Source: Isoetes taiwanensis (lineage: Eukaryota > Streptophyta > Lycopodiopsida > Isoetales > Isoetaceae). Taken from it: a stretch of DNA of 64,000 bases. Every line of letters starts with the position of its first letter. Position 1 is the stretch's first letter. Shown here piece by piece: positions 11,275 through 21,427 of the stretch. The DNA is taken from positions 7,314,992 through 7,378,991 of the forward strand of contig JAJEKV010000058.1 of the NCBI GenBank assembly GCA_021234155.1. Direction: 5' to 3'. Both the position numbers and the translations under genes were made by a program. The notes beneath the pieces were generated by a model, which saw only the letters and a list, made by a program, of their open reading frames with translations, was not told the DNA's origin and made no database searches.

Positions 11275-13645
11275 TTATGATTGCTTACTCCATACATAAC
11301 TTCGCAGCATATCCTCTATAATGCGATTGGTACGTTCTGTCTGACCATCTGTTTGAGGATGATAGGCCGTACTAATAGCAAGCTTGGTTTGGATGGTGGC
11401 AAAGAAATCCTTCAAGAATGCACTTACAAATTTGGGATCCCTGTCGGATATAATAACTCGTGGCATTCCGTGCAATCTGAAGATCTCCTTGGCAAATAGC
11501 AGAGCAGTATCAAAGGTTGTATCTGTGGTACGACATGGCAAGAAATGAGCCATTTTTGACAATTTGTCGACCACTACCATTAAGGCATCATATCCACGGA
11601 GAGTTCGTGGAAGGCCCACAATGAAATCCATGGTTATTACTTCCCATTTGGCGTTGGGCACATCCAGGGGTTGCAACTCGCCCGGAATCCTTAACTGCTC
11701 AGCTTTGGTTTGCTGACACACCTGACACTGCTTAATGTACCTGGCAATGTCCTTTTTCATAGAAGGCCAGAAATAGCTGGAGCGAATCTTAAAGTAGGTT
11801 TTCATAAACCTCGCATGTCCAGCTATAGGGCTGTTGTGTGTGTCGTGGAGGATTAGCTTATGCACTCCCGAAGTCTCAGGTACACACAACTTATCCTTGT
11901 GATATAATAAGTTGCCCTCTTTCTTATACGCACGAAAGGCTTCGCGTTCCTTATCGGTGCGAGCTTCCTTAGCCAAACTATCCCAAACATCACGGAACTC
12001 CGGATCCGTGGCCAAGGTCTGCTCTATCTGTTTCCCAAACTCATTGGTGAGTGTAGAAATGGCATTACAATGGGTTCGGGTCACCAAGGGATGGCGTGAC
12101 AATGCATCCGCAACCACATTGTGCTTGCCAGGCTTGTACATAATCTCGAAGTCATACTCCTCCAAGAATTCCATCCATCTCCGCTGACGGAGGTTGAGAT
12201 TCGGCTGGGTGGATAAATAACGGAGACTTTGATGATCCGTGTCCAACTGGAATCTCCTGTCGAGAAGGTAATGTCTCCATATCCACAGGGCTCGGACAAC
12301 GGCTAACAATTCTTGATCATGGGTAGGGTATCGCTGCTCCATCTCGTTCATTTTCTTTGAATCATAGGCAATAACCCTCCCCTCCTGTATTAGGACTCCA
12401 CCGGTGGCAATCTTACTGGCATCCGTTGCCATTAGTTTATCCTTCTCAGGATCAGGCAATGTGAGAACTGGTGCTGACGTTAAGGCATCCTTAAGCTGCT
12501 GGAAACTTTCCTGAACCTCTGCCTTCCAGTGCTCCATCCAATCTTTCACCTTCTCATGCTTTGTAAGGTTTGTAAGAGGTGCTGCAATCTTTGAAAAATC
12601 CTTTACAAATTTCCGATAATATCCTGCTAATCCCAAGAAACTTCGGACCTCGAAAACATTTCCTGGAATAGGCCATTCCCTTACGGCCTCTATCTTTACT
12701 GGATCTGTAGCAATTCCCTCTGCCGAAATGATATGGCCTAAATAATCGACCCTCGGAGTGGCAAACTTGCACTTCGAGAACTTGGCATAGAGCTGATGAC
12801 GCCTTAGCTTTTGTAGGGCCAATCTAAGATGATTCTCATGTTCCTCTAGGGTTTTACTATAGATGAAAATGTCGTCAAAGAAAATAACAACAAAATCATC
12901 CAAGTATTGTCGGAAAACATCATTCATCAATCGCATGAAAGTTGCAGGGGCATTAGTTAATCCAAAAGGCATGACGGTAAACACATAGTGCCCATATCTA
13001 GTGCGAAAAGCAGATTTATGGATATCCTCCTCTTTAATCCTTATCTCATGGTACCCGGAGCGTAGATCAATCATTGAGAAGTATTTGGCCCCTTGCAACT
13101 GGTCCATTAGATCATCCGCTCTAGGCAAGGCATAGCGATTCTTGATGGTATGCTTGTTGAGTTGCCGATAATCAATACACATCCTCAACGAGCCGTCCTT
13201 TTTCTTAACAAAAAGAATAGGAGCGCCAAAAGGCGAAACACTAGGTCGAATAAAACCTAGGTTTAGTAACTCCTGAAGTTGCTTCTTAAGTTCTGCCAAT
13301 TCTGGAGGACTCATACGGTACGGGGCCTTGCTGGTAGGCTTGGTACCTGGATCTAAAGCTATTTCACATTCCACCCCTCTAAAAGGAGGAAGCTTCTGGA
13401 TTTCATCTGGAAAAAGATCACCAAATTCTCGGAGAAGGTGAGCAATCCCCTCTGGCAGGGTATCGACTACTTGCTTCTGTTTACCATCTGACTCAATGGA
13501 GGCAAGCCTAATGACGCAGAGGAGCTTTTCCTTGCGTATAGCTTTATCTAACTGCCGGATGGACATAGACTGCATGATAGGGTTGAATGGTTCACCTTTT
13601 ATAGTCACGCGGGCTCCATTAGCTGCGTTGAAGGTAACTTCCGTT
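11275..13645 (-). CDS. pol: Chromovirus reverse transcriptase, RNase H and integrase core
   Basis: A long uninterrupted frame (about 777 codons, 13608 to 11275) that begins a few codons after the protease, from which it is separated by a one-base deletion near 13645. Reverse transcriptase: [43 protein letters not shown], and the catalytic box as FFDD. RNase [13 protein letters not shown] and the DHQSL region. Integrase: zinc finger H-x-H...CQVCQQTK, then a DDE core visible as [15 protein letters not shown] and [13 protein letters not shown]. The frame is closed by TAA at 11275, apparently from CAA by one transition. Conservation across nearly 2.3 kb implies recent insertion. Confidence 0.93.
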
Positions 13646-14144
13646 TCTCATGATCTATGTTGGCTTTTGCAGATGCCAAGAATTCCATACCAACAATGAG
13701 ATCGTATTTGCCAATGTCCATCAACTCGGCACCCAAAGCAACTGGTGCACCTGGCAACTGCATCTTAAGATTGATGCGGCGGCCATGAGTATGTCTGACC
13801 CTACCACTGGCTAGAGTGACAGGCCTCGGTCGGGACCTTAATGTTTCAAGCTGTAAGACTTGAGCCATTCTAGGAGAAGCAAAATTATGTGTACTTCCCG
13901 TATCCATAAGAATTACAAAAGGCTTACTGTCTACTTGACCTATAGTGGAAATGACAGCAGGCTGACTTTCAGCATTGCCGGTTTCTATAGCTGCAAGGAT
14001 ATGAGACGCACCGTGAATGTACTCGGGAGCCTCCTCCTCGAGAGGTAGAGTCGACTCAAAATCGTCCCAATCGAGGTCGGCCATGGCCAGCTGAGATCTC
14101 TGCGTGACATAAGGACAATTGTGCATAAAGTGCCCGGGCCGCAT
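13605..14144 (-). CDS. Chromovirus zinc knuckle and aspartic protease
   Basis: This 180-codon frame begins inside the gag zinc knuckle ([12 protein letters not shown], the C-x2-C-x4-H-x4-C pattern) and carries an aspartic protease with the catalytic [10 protein letters not shown] and the later GMEFLA flap/helix region. It is then frameshifted: restoring one base near 13645 would make it continuous with the reverse transcriptase frame. Gag-knuckle, protease and RT are thus one polyprotein, as in other chromoviruses. Confidence 0.88.
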   Translation of the reverse strand: MRPGHFMHNCPYVTQRSQLAMADLDWDDFESTLPLEEEAPEYIHGASHILAAIETGNAESQPAVISTIGQVDSKPFVILMDTGSTHNFASPRMAQVLQLETLRSRPRPVTLASGRVRHTHGRRINLKMQLPGAPVALGAELMDIGKYDLIVGMEFLASAKANIDHEKRKLPSTQLMEPA

Positions 14145-15284
14145 ACACCTGTAGCATGCCTTATCTCGGCGGAGCTGTTCTCGGACCTCTTTAGGAATAG
14201 ACTGTAAGAGGTTCCGAACTTCCTTACCGACATTGTTACGTTTATCGGCCCGTCTTTGAAAGGTGACTTTCTTTTTCTGGCGGCCATAAGAGTGCTTCTT
14301 GAGAGGGCCCGGACTTGGCGGCCGGGGTTTGTAAGGTGTGGGCCCGTGGCTGCAGTAAGGAGGCGGGGCCTTGGATCTTGGTTCTTTGGTATGTCCTCCT
14401 CGAGGCTCAATGCTTTAGCCTCAGCCTTCTCAACTGATTTCGGGTCTATGGCCTTAACCATCCGTTTGATTGATGGGGCCAACCCTTCAATATAACCCTC
14501 CACTGCTCTCTTTTCATTCATACCTAGTACATATAGCCTCAGGCGCATAAATTCATCAGTGTAGGCCTGAACTGACATACCCTTCTGCTCTAACCTATAG
14601 AAGGTCTGAATTTGTTGGCATTTGTGCGCACGAGGCACATAATGCGACTTAAAAGCTTTTGCAAACTTTTTAAACTTGCACCTGCTTCTGTCCAGATGCT
14701 TGGCTCTTGCATAGCCCTCCACCAAATATGGGCAGCTTCTGTAAGATTGGTGGTGGCAACCTTTCCTGTATCCTTTTCTGTCATGCCATAGGATTTCCCA
14801 AACTCCTTCATTTCGTCCAACCAGGACTCTGCATTCAAACCGCCTCTAGACTTCCTATCAAACTAGGCCAGTTTCCTATTTTTCCATATACTAGTTATGG
14901 CTGTATCAACCGTCTTGCGGTACTCCTTATCCCACAAGCCCCATGGTCACGGTGATCACAGGCGACTCAGGGGACACGGAAGTGGCTGATTGTGATGAGG
15001 TGGTACTTGTCCTAGAGGAACTCGGCGGCGTTTAGAATGAGGTCCCTCGTGCGAGTACGAGGGTGGTTTGGTGGAAATGGCTGCTGTGTAGGTGGACTTG
15101 GCGGTGGCGGAGGTAACTCCGGTCCGTCTTCTTGTATATGCTGGGGTGGATTGGCATGCAACACATACGCTTGCAACTCGCCTAATTGCCTCTTCATTAG
15201 CATAAGTTCCTGTTCAGGTGTTAGTCTACTGGCATTTGAGGGCGTCTGCCAAGCGGCGTTGCGGGCACCGTCTATATCCAGCAT
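14100..15284 (-). pseudogene. gag: Chromovirus gag (frameshifted)
   Basis: Starts at an ATG at 15284 (MLDIDGARN...). A Gln/Pro-rich N-terminal region follows (residues about 45-75, polyproline), then the retrotransposon gag capsid core (WLDEMKEFGKSYGM, AAHIWWRAM, then FKSHYVPRAHKCQQIQTFY, RLEQKGMSVQAYTDEFMRLR) and the zinc knuckle at 14140-14105. At least three small frame changes break it (near 15010, 14720 and 14330). The capsid residues themselves are well kept, so the lesions are young or are sequence errors. Confidence 0.85.
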
Positions 15285-15545
15285 ACAAAAGGTGTAAGCC
15301 GACTTATGGTGACATAAGGTCTCACAACAATGCTATTTTGGATCAGTTAGAGAAAGAATACAAGAAAAAGTACAATGGCAAAAATCCTTATTACAGGTGG
15401 AAACAGTCATTCTATTATAGTTCAGTACATTGATAGTAACACAAGTTGATACAAAGATTAAGTACAAGGACAAACATTATACATTGGAGATTTAAAGTTC
15501 AACTCACCTATAACCTCATAAAATACAAAACAAAAGAGACTGAGC

Positions 15546-16003
15546 CTAGGGGTTCGCAAATGGGTACAGGATTGAATAGCGAACACTTTCACGTACGGCC
15601 CTAACGAGCTTGTATCGTGCCCAGGCCTGAACTATTACAGCTTGGTAATCTAGCGTTGGGCTAATAATAAGGAGATTGAAAAGCCTCCTTAATGCGTAGA
15701 AGATTTGCCACAGGTGGTCATTGGCGTCCTCGAAAGCTTCGTGCCTGGACATGTCCCAATAGTCCCATGTGCGGCGAAGAGTTTGCTTTAGGTCCTCATA
15801 GGCTCGTTCCCTGAGAATGTTAACTATCTCCATCCCTTTGGCTGGATCATAGGGCTCCCCTGGTGGCGCGGGTTCCATCTTGTAACCTTCGTCCCATTCC
15901 GGGTACTCCCCATACCTTTGACCATAGTCCTGGTCAGGCGGCCCTGGATCATCCCTCCTTATCAGATCGGTGATTCTCTCTTCATATTCTTCAAGTGTCT
16001 CTT
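15546..16003 (-). CDS. Element ORF3, unknown, after a splice acceptor
   Basis: Not recognised. An open frame of about 152-162 codons ends at 15546. The frame is open upstream to 16034, but on the element strand an excellent 3' splice site (TTTCTATTGTCTTACAG) ends at 16004. The likely exon therefore starts at 16003, with ETLEEYEERITDL as the first clear residues. The protein is acidic at its N terminus (Glu/Asp/Tyr-rich) and helical and more hydrophobic in its second half. It lies 260 bp before gag inside the LTR-bounded element. It could be an accessory protein made from a spliced RNA, or an N-terminal exon joined to gag. Confidence 0.5.
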
Positions 16004-16226
16004 CTGTAAGACAATAGAAATGAATATAGAACATTGAACCATTTCATTATACTCTAAATTCCAATAGATAGAAGAACGCATCATGGAGGAGACAATTTCA
16101 ATTGTATTCATGGAGACCATAGTCACAATTGACAAAAGGATGGTATATCATAACTATAGAATGGCTAGAAATTGCCAAACCAAAATTATATATGTATATG
16201 CAATACAATATGCGTGATACAATTAA

Positions 16227-17627
16227 TTAAGAGCTAGGTCCTCCCTCTTCATTTGTAGACCGAGGAGGTGGTGGCGGCGGTCGGTGTCGTAGCAAAGTCA
16301 CCCCTGGGTCTACTGTGGCAGCCGCAATGGAAACAACCTCTGGCGGATAGGCAACAACCAATGGGGCTGCCGTAAGGAGCTTCATGCTCATCCAGGGTGC
16401 AATATCTTGCCCCAAGGCTGTCAGGGCAAGATCCCGTCGTACGAGTACGTAGGTGAACGTACGATAGGGAAGCTTTTTGTGCCCGGCCAATGTGGAGAGG
16501 GCACGGAGGGTCCACCATGATGCTTCAGCCTCCAGCCCTAAATCTCGGGCTATAAAAAGAACTTGCCCCTGTCGAAAAGCTGAAAGGAAGAAACGAGTAA
16601 GGTGGTTTCCCAATACTTTCCCTTGCGGGGTCTCTGACGTGGCCACCTCCTTATCTAAGTCCATAGGGACTTCTTCCTCCTTAAGTTCCTGCTGCTCTTC
16701 CTTCAAATGAGCAGGATTATGGTATAGATCCTCTCCCTCCTCATCCGAGTCGGAGGGAACCTCGACCATATTAATGTTGGGAACATGAGGTCCCATAGTT
16801 GTAAAGGCATCCGGTGAGGGTTGAGAGGCCGGTTCCTGCATCACCAGTTCCCGTAGCCGTAGCAAAGTCTCAGCCGGCTCTATGGTCTCCTGGCGGAACT
16901 GGAGTAGCTGCTACACCTCCGGGGGAAGCTCAATGGGAGCGAAGTCGATGAAATCATCCATGCAATACTCCGCTAACTCATAAAGCACATGGTCCTTACG
17001 CCGGCGCTTAAATCCGGCCACCATGTGATAAGTCCAGATGATATCATCCAAGAGAAGATATTCTTGCCCTTAGTGATAAATAACTGGAAGGGCATCTAGC
17101 CCTGACAAGCGTGCAGCTTGTTCCCGGCGTGGTGGCATCTCCTCTGCTAATTGCTTCCAACGGGCGAAGTCGCCCATGCCTATATGCTCATCATCTCCCT
17201 CCTCAGGAGATTCACGGAGTTTGCCTTTCTCTACAGGCAAAGTTTCATCCTCAACGTATTGATCCATGAGGATGGCTAGGGCGAAGGCAACCTCAAGATA
17301 TTGTCGCCCCTGATGCTGCACAACAGGCAGGTGTTTGCCCCATCTGAGCTTTCCTTTAAGCACATTATACGCATGGGTATCACCCCCTAACATATCCCGG
17401 GCTACCTCCCGCTCTAAATACAATTGGGGAGGATCCCCAAGGGTGACACACAAAGGAAGCATCTCCTCCATGTAGAAGTCTAAGAACCCAGCATAATCTG
17501 GGTGCCGCTGCATATTAGTGATGAGGTCTAGGCGCTGGCATAGCAAGGGCCGCAACAGATCAAAGGGCACTTGCGGATCCCAATGCTCTCCATCTTGATA
17601 CCATGCGAGAAGGTCGGTGGCTGCCAT
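16227..17627 (-). pseudogene. Element ORF2, about 466 codons with two in-frame stops
   Basis: Not recognised. A single reading frame runs from the ATG at 17627 to a stop at 16227, interrupted only by TAA at about 17070 and TAG at about 16914. The 50 codons between the two stops and both flanks keep the same frame and composition. The predicted product is acidic, with an Asp/Glu-rich low-complexity middle (SDSDEEGED) and a proline-rich C terminus. A polypyrimidine tract with TTCTAG lies directly upstream, so the mRNA start is probably a splice acceptor at 17632-17633, four bases before the ATG. The position between PBS and gag, with sense orientation, fits an accessory ORF of the retrotransposon. 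It may be a capsid-like or captured host protein; I cannot tell. Confidence 0.55.
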
Positions 17628-17633
17628 GGCGCT

Positions 17634-17828
17634 AGAAGGGAGGAGGAAGCAAGAAAAACAGATAAAACATTTGAAATGAACTTTGGAAATCCTTTTTAAC
17701 CCCTTTTTATTATGCTGATGTCAGCAATTTCGTATTTATCACAAAATAAAAGGTTCTTAATACAAAACAAAAAGTTTTTATTAAATCTCAGAAAAATATA
17801 TTTACAATACGGAAACTCAGCAGAATAT
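17634..17828 (-). other. AT-rich non-coding spacer ending in a splice acceptor
   Basis: Strongly AT-rich compared with the GC-rich ORFs on both sides. On the element strand it has AATAAA-type hexamers (about 17775 and 17705) and ends in a 20-base pyrimidine tract plus TTCTAG immediately before ORF2. It may be 3' untranslated sequence taken along with the histone message, an intron of the element, or both. Confidence 0.45.
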
Positions 17829-18233
17829 GCTAAGGACGCTCCTCAATGAATCCTGCGGGCGAGGGCTAAATCCTTAGGCATGATAGTGACCCTCTTTGCG
17901 TGGATCGCGCAAAGATTTGTGTCACCAAAAAGTGCCACTAAATAAGCCTCATGACCTCTTGGAGTGCCAAAATGGCAAAAGTGCAGGCGGAGATCGGTCT
18001 TGAACTCACGGGCAATCTCGGGACCAACCTCTGGAAGGGGGGAGCTTAGTATCGGAAGTTGGGTTGACTTACGAAACTTACGGATCTCCGTAAGGCAATG
18101 ATGATGTGTCGGTACGGTGGGGCTTCCCTGTGGAAGGCGGGGTTTGGAGGCGGCCCCCTTGATCGAGACCTGATCTTGGCCCCAACAGCTGGTGGGGCGC
18201 ATCCACCCAATCACGCCTCGGTGGGGCTCGCAT
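17829..18233 (-). pseudogene. Histone H3-derived sequence captured by the chromovirus
   Basis: An open frame (18214 to 17843) ends with an unmistakable histone H3 C terminus: [34 protein letters not shown]. Upstream in the same frame are [10 protein letters not shown] and [11 protein letters not shown], the H3 alpha-N and alpha-1 regions. Loop 1/alpha-2 (ALQE) is in a neighbouring frame for about 12 codons, restored by a compensating indel. DNA similarity continues 5' through a KPHR-like and a KAARKSAP-like tail in shifted frames to an ATG at 18233, and 3' past a premature TGA to the ancestral C terminus at 17829. Total length is about 405 nt, against 411 for a 136-residue H3. No intron is present, consistent with capture from mRNA. 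It looks like canonical H3 rather than CENH3. Sense orientation, between ORF1 and ORF2. Confidence 0.85.
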
Positions 18234-18339
18234 TCTTGCCAAAAGCGCCGGCGGTCTTTAGTTTTTCCTTGTATTATTTGCGGATTTACGGGCCCGCGGC
18301 CTTCCTCGGTGCTTAGCGGTCGTGTGCTTTCGGTGGGGA

Positions 18340-19080
18340 TTAGGCCCTTCCCACTCCCGTGCCCCTTCCCTTGCGGGCTCGGCGGAATCTGCAGAGCCTT
18401 CTCCTCCTTCTCCGTTCGATCCTCTCACGCTCTTCCGGAACTCCGGGCTCTCCTAAGATCTTCTTCAACTTTGGCGAAATGTTGTCTTTGCGCTTCTGGC
18501 CGAAGAAGTTGACATAATGCCGTCCGGGTCTACGGGCCATGTCAATGCGGATTGTTATTAAATAATCAATGCTGATATCAGGGATCTGCCCCCATATGAA
18601 GCTGCGGGAGTCTTCATCCCATCGGTATGGGGGAATCTCAATCGCCCTACCATCTATGACGGCGACTCCATCCCCGAGGTACCGGTACTCCCTGCCCCGA
18701 GCCGCCATATCGGCTCGTTCTATTTCTTGGCGGTCATCCTCTCTGGCCAAGTTTCGGATGCGATCGGCCTCCCCTCTTATGTCCTCCTCCTCTGTATGTC
18801 CTTCACATTCGGGAGGGTAGAACTTAATCAGCATCATGACCAAGTCAGGTTGCTCGGCCATGGTGTAAGGGAGCTGACGGAGGTTCAGCCGGATCAAGAA
18901 TGGCTCCGAGAAGTGGTAGATGGGATAGGGGATCCTATCATTGTTCTCAAACCTGTTTACTAGCTCGTCTAGAAGTATGTCAATCAAAGCAGGGTCGGTA
19001 GCCATATTCCGAGCGATCAAAGCATAGATCTGGGCGATAGTAAGGTTAGTGGGGTCCGGAGCACTCTTGGTGTTGGCCAT
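18340..19080 (-). CDS. Element ORF1, 246 aa, unknown
   Basis: Not recognised. It starts at an ATG in good context (complement GCCATGGCC, 19080) about 720 bp after the PBS, so it is the first ORF of the element RNA. The N-terminal half is helical ([20 protein letters not shown]) and the middle is strongly charged (Glu/Arg-rich, residues about 95-130). A short aromatic-containing region follows ([17 protein letters not shown]). The C terminus is extremely basic ([18 protein letters not shown]), typical of nucleic-acid binding. It ends about 105 bp before the histone-like ATG. Since small indels are common here, ORF1 and the histone part could once have been one fusion protein; that is speculation. 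Confidence 0.55.
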   Translation of the reverse strand: MANTKSAPDPTNLTIAQIYALIARNMATDPALIDILLDELVNRFENNDRIPYPIYHFSEPFLIRLNLRQLPYTMAEQPDLVMMLIKFYPPECEGHTEEEDIRGEADRIRNLAREDDRQEIERADMAARGREYRYLGDGVAVIDGRAIEIPPYRWDEDSRSFIWGQIPDISIDYLITIRIDMARRPGRHYVNFFGQKRKDNISPKLKKILGEPGVPEERERIERRRRRRLCRFRRARKGRGTGVGRA

Positions 19081-19799
19081 GGCTTATGGCACTAAGGTCT
19101 GGAAGAACAGGCAATGGGGCGCTTGTAGCTAGGGAAGCGGGAGTGAAGGCGCTAGGGTTAGCGAGGAACAAGGGCGAAAAAACAGAGTCAGATCTGGCGG
19201 CGATGGCGGGCGTCGGTTCCGGCGGGCGAAGGCGCTTGAAGGCAAGGCGGAATAAAAAAAACTTCAACGGCCAGTTAACATAAAATAATTATACGGCAGA
19301 AATACACGGAAACATACGGTCGGGCGCCGACGGCATTATACGCGCTCCCACCGCGACTGGGGGTCGACTAAAAGCAAGCGGCGCCCGGGTTGACTTTCGG
19401 GCCCGCATTGACCAGCGGCCTGAAAGGTCGGTCGGTAAATTTGCATTTACGGGTCTCCCACCTCAAAGGCGACAAAAATCAAGCGGCGCCCGAGTTGACT
19501 TTCGGGCCTTCCCTTGACCATTTTTCCGCCAGCGACGACCGTCCTAGGGTATTTGGGGTACGCCCGATCCAATGGAACCACTTCTTCCTTCATTTAAACT
19601 ACCTACAAAAATTTATAATTCTTCCAAACCTGGGCCTCCAGTCACCCTAACTTCTTTAAACCTACAATTTCTTACTTTAACCTAACACAAAACCAAACAT
19701 CAAAGAGGACTAACAACACACTAACTTGGCCTCTTCCTAACTACCGAACTAACGAGTTAGTATTTGGTCAGTGCTATGATTTCGAGCAACCGAAATCAC
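19081..19799 (-). other. Chromovirus 5' leader
   Basis: About 720 bp between PBS and the ORF1 start. It contains two similar phrases (about 19376-19405 and 19478-19510, both reading caagcggcgcccg-gttgactttcgggcc), an internal direct repeat in the GC-rich leader that could be an RNA structural or packaging element. No conserved coding frame seen. Confidence 0.45.
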
Positions 19800-19812
19800 G
19801 GCTCTGATACCA
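19800..19812 (-). other. Primer binding site, initiator tRNA-Met type
   Basis: On the element strand TGGTATCAGAGCC lies one base after the CA end of the 5' LTR. It is the classical complement of the 3' end of plant initiator tRNA-Met and fixes the element orientation. Confidence 0.93.
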
Positions 19813-19813
19813 C

Positions 19814-21422
19814 TGTGACGCTCCTTATATATATACGACCCCCGGCCGTATACATACGGGGACTTTCCCCCCCGTGACAATCCATATTGCCATGGGCAGG
19901 GCCCTCCGTCTGACCCGGGCCATCTACGTAGAGATGCTCGAGTGAAGGACACGGAGGTGTCATTCGGCCCACGCCTTCGATGGGCGCCTACGTTGCAGAA
20001 GCATGAATACAAGGGTTAGCCCACAGCATAAATCATATATAAATAACCACCACGAAGGGTGGCGCATCCATCCAAATACCAACGGCAGAGAATATGCATC
20101 TAAACTAGGAAAACACCCCAAACCTCAGGTTTTACCCCGGCTCAGACTCTAGTGAGGATCGATTGACGGCTGGGCCTCAAGAGATCAGCAGACCGAGTCT
20201 TGGCATGGCGTTGGCTGGCATAGAACATTGGCTAGGGTTGTCCACTCCATCCGCCCCTCCTGTGCACACTTTGCAGATGGGTCGATTCACGCTATGGCTT
20301 CGCTATAGCCTTCCGGAGACGCAAACTCTAACAGATATCACCCGTTTGAGTCTACTCCAGGGTTCATGACGCCCCGGTCCGATGAGGCAGGTCAGGGAAG
20401 CGTCCCCTTCCAGGATCACAGTGGTTCCATGGGTGAGCTAGAGAATACGTGCGCATCGCTGACCCCGCATCCGTACCCAACTTACTCACCCTAATTCTAC
20501 TCAAAGTGCAAGATGCTCCATACGGATCACACCTCTACACCCAGGGAGTGTCGGACCCATACCCGCCCTCACGTGACCCGGCCATCAGGCCTAGCCCTTT
20601 GTAGGGAGTCTCGGGGAGCCTTTTATGTTCGTGCAAGACCCCACCCCCACTTCACCACTGTGTCCTTTATCTGGTGCTAAGCCAGACCATAGCATCTACG
20701 ACCCGGTGGTCTCTTGTACACAGGCCGCATCTAATGGGGATATTACAGGGCTCTATCTAGGAGCATACTACCATATATGAGCTCAGAGGTCTCTACCCCC
20801 CTTAAACCCCCTGTTTTATGGAAGCTACCCAAATACTTCATAGATACATCAATCATCCTTAACAAAGTGCCATTCATAATTGAATTGTAATCCTACTTAC
20901 CACAGAAGGGTTAATTCCCACAAAGGCAACCAGCAAAGAGAGTACTACAGTACTATCTTACAAAACACAAGCTAAACTACTACTAACCCGTGTTTCGGCT
21001 GGAACCGTTATCGTGAGGGGCTTCCATAGTGCTGCAACTGGGGTGGCAGCGTCAGCTAATGATTGTTCAGTGATTTGGTGAAGTCAGCAACAGTTCTTGG
21101 GCGCTCAACTGCTCCTTGGGCGCTCAGCCGTGCCGATTAAGGTTGATATGGGGGTGGTGATCCACCTAATTGGATCCAATTAGCATTTACCATGCTGGCC
21201 AATCGAGTTTGGCCAGGTGGTGCCTTCTCAAACCATAATTAGCTTAATTATTATTAATTTCCTTAATCATAGGTTATTATCCCTAATGTTTTAATTAACA
21301 TAGCTAATTAAATCCCTTTTAGGTCAACCCCCTAGGTTACCATACCCCATGGTGGCGTATCTATACTGGGTGACGCGTCAATGTATTTATACATGTACCG
21401 TATAAATACTTGGAACGTTACA
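19814..21422 (-). repeat. Chromovirus 5' LTR
   Basis: 1,609 bp. On the element strand it starts TGTAACGTTCC at 21422 and ends CGTCACA at 19814. It contains the element promoter, but I could not assign a TATA box with confidence; a tataaata string near 21400 lies too close to the LTR start to be convincing. Confidence 0.95.
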
Positions 21423-21427
21423 CACTC

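Larger units (their letters stand above)
8283..21422 (-). mobile_element. Ty3/gypsy chromovirus carrying a histone H3 sequence
   Basis: A complete 13,140-bp LTR retrotransposon on the minus strand. The LTRs at 8283-9908 and 19814-21422 start TG and end CA on the element strand. The 5-bp target duplication CACTC lies at 8278-8282 and 21423-21427. A PBS for initiator tRNA-Met is at 19800-19812 and a polypurine tract at 9909-9921. Element order, 5' to 3': ORF1, histone H3-derived segment, ORF2, ORF3, gag, protease, RT, RNase H, integrase, chromodomain. The chromodomain and the RT-RNH-IN order place it among chromoviruses. I cannot assign a named clade. A pol frameshift, two integrase stops and gag frameshifts suggest this copy is not autonomous. 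About 3.5 kb of non-standard coding sequence lies between PBS and gag, making it much longer than a usual plant chromovirus. Confidence 0.93.

Noticed and set aside
17829-18233. CENH3 (centromeric H3) capture
   Set aside because: The loop 1 to alpha-2 region and the DTNLC...RVTIMPKD residues are those of canonical H3. CENH3-specific changes are not seen.
18340-19080. ORF1 as the chromovirus gag
   Set aside because: A clear gag with capsid core and zinc knuckle is at 14100-15284. ORF1 lacks both.
19046-19267. Short minus-strand frame upstream of ORF1
   Set aside because: Overlaps ORF1 in another frame and lies in the leader; no domain.
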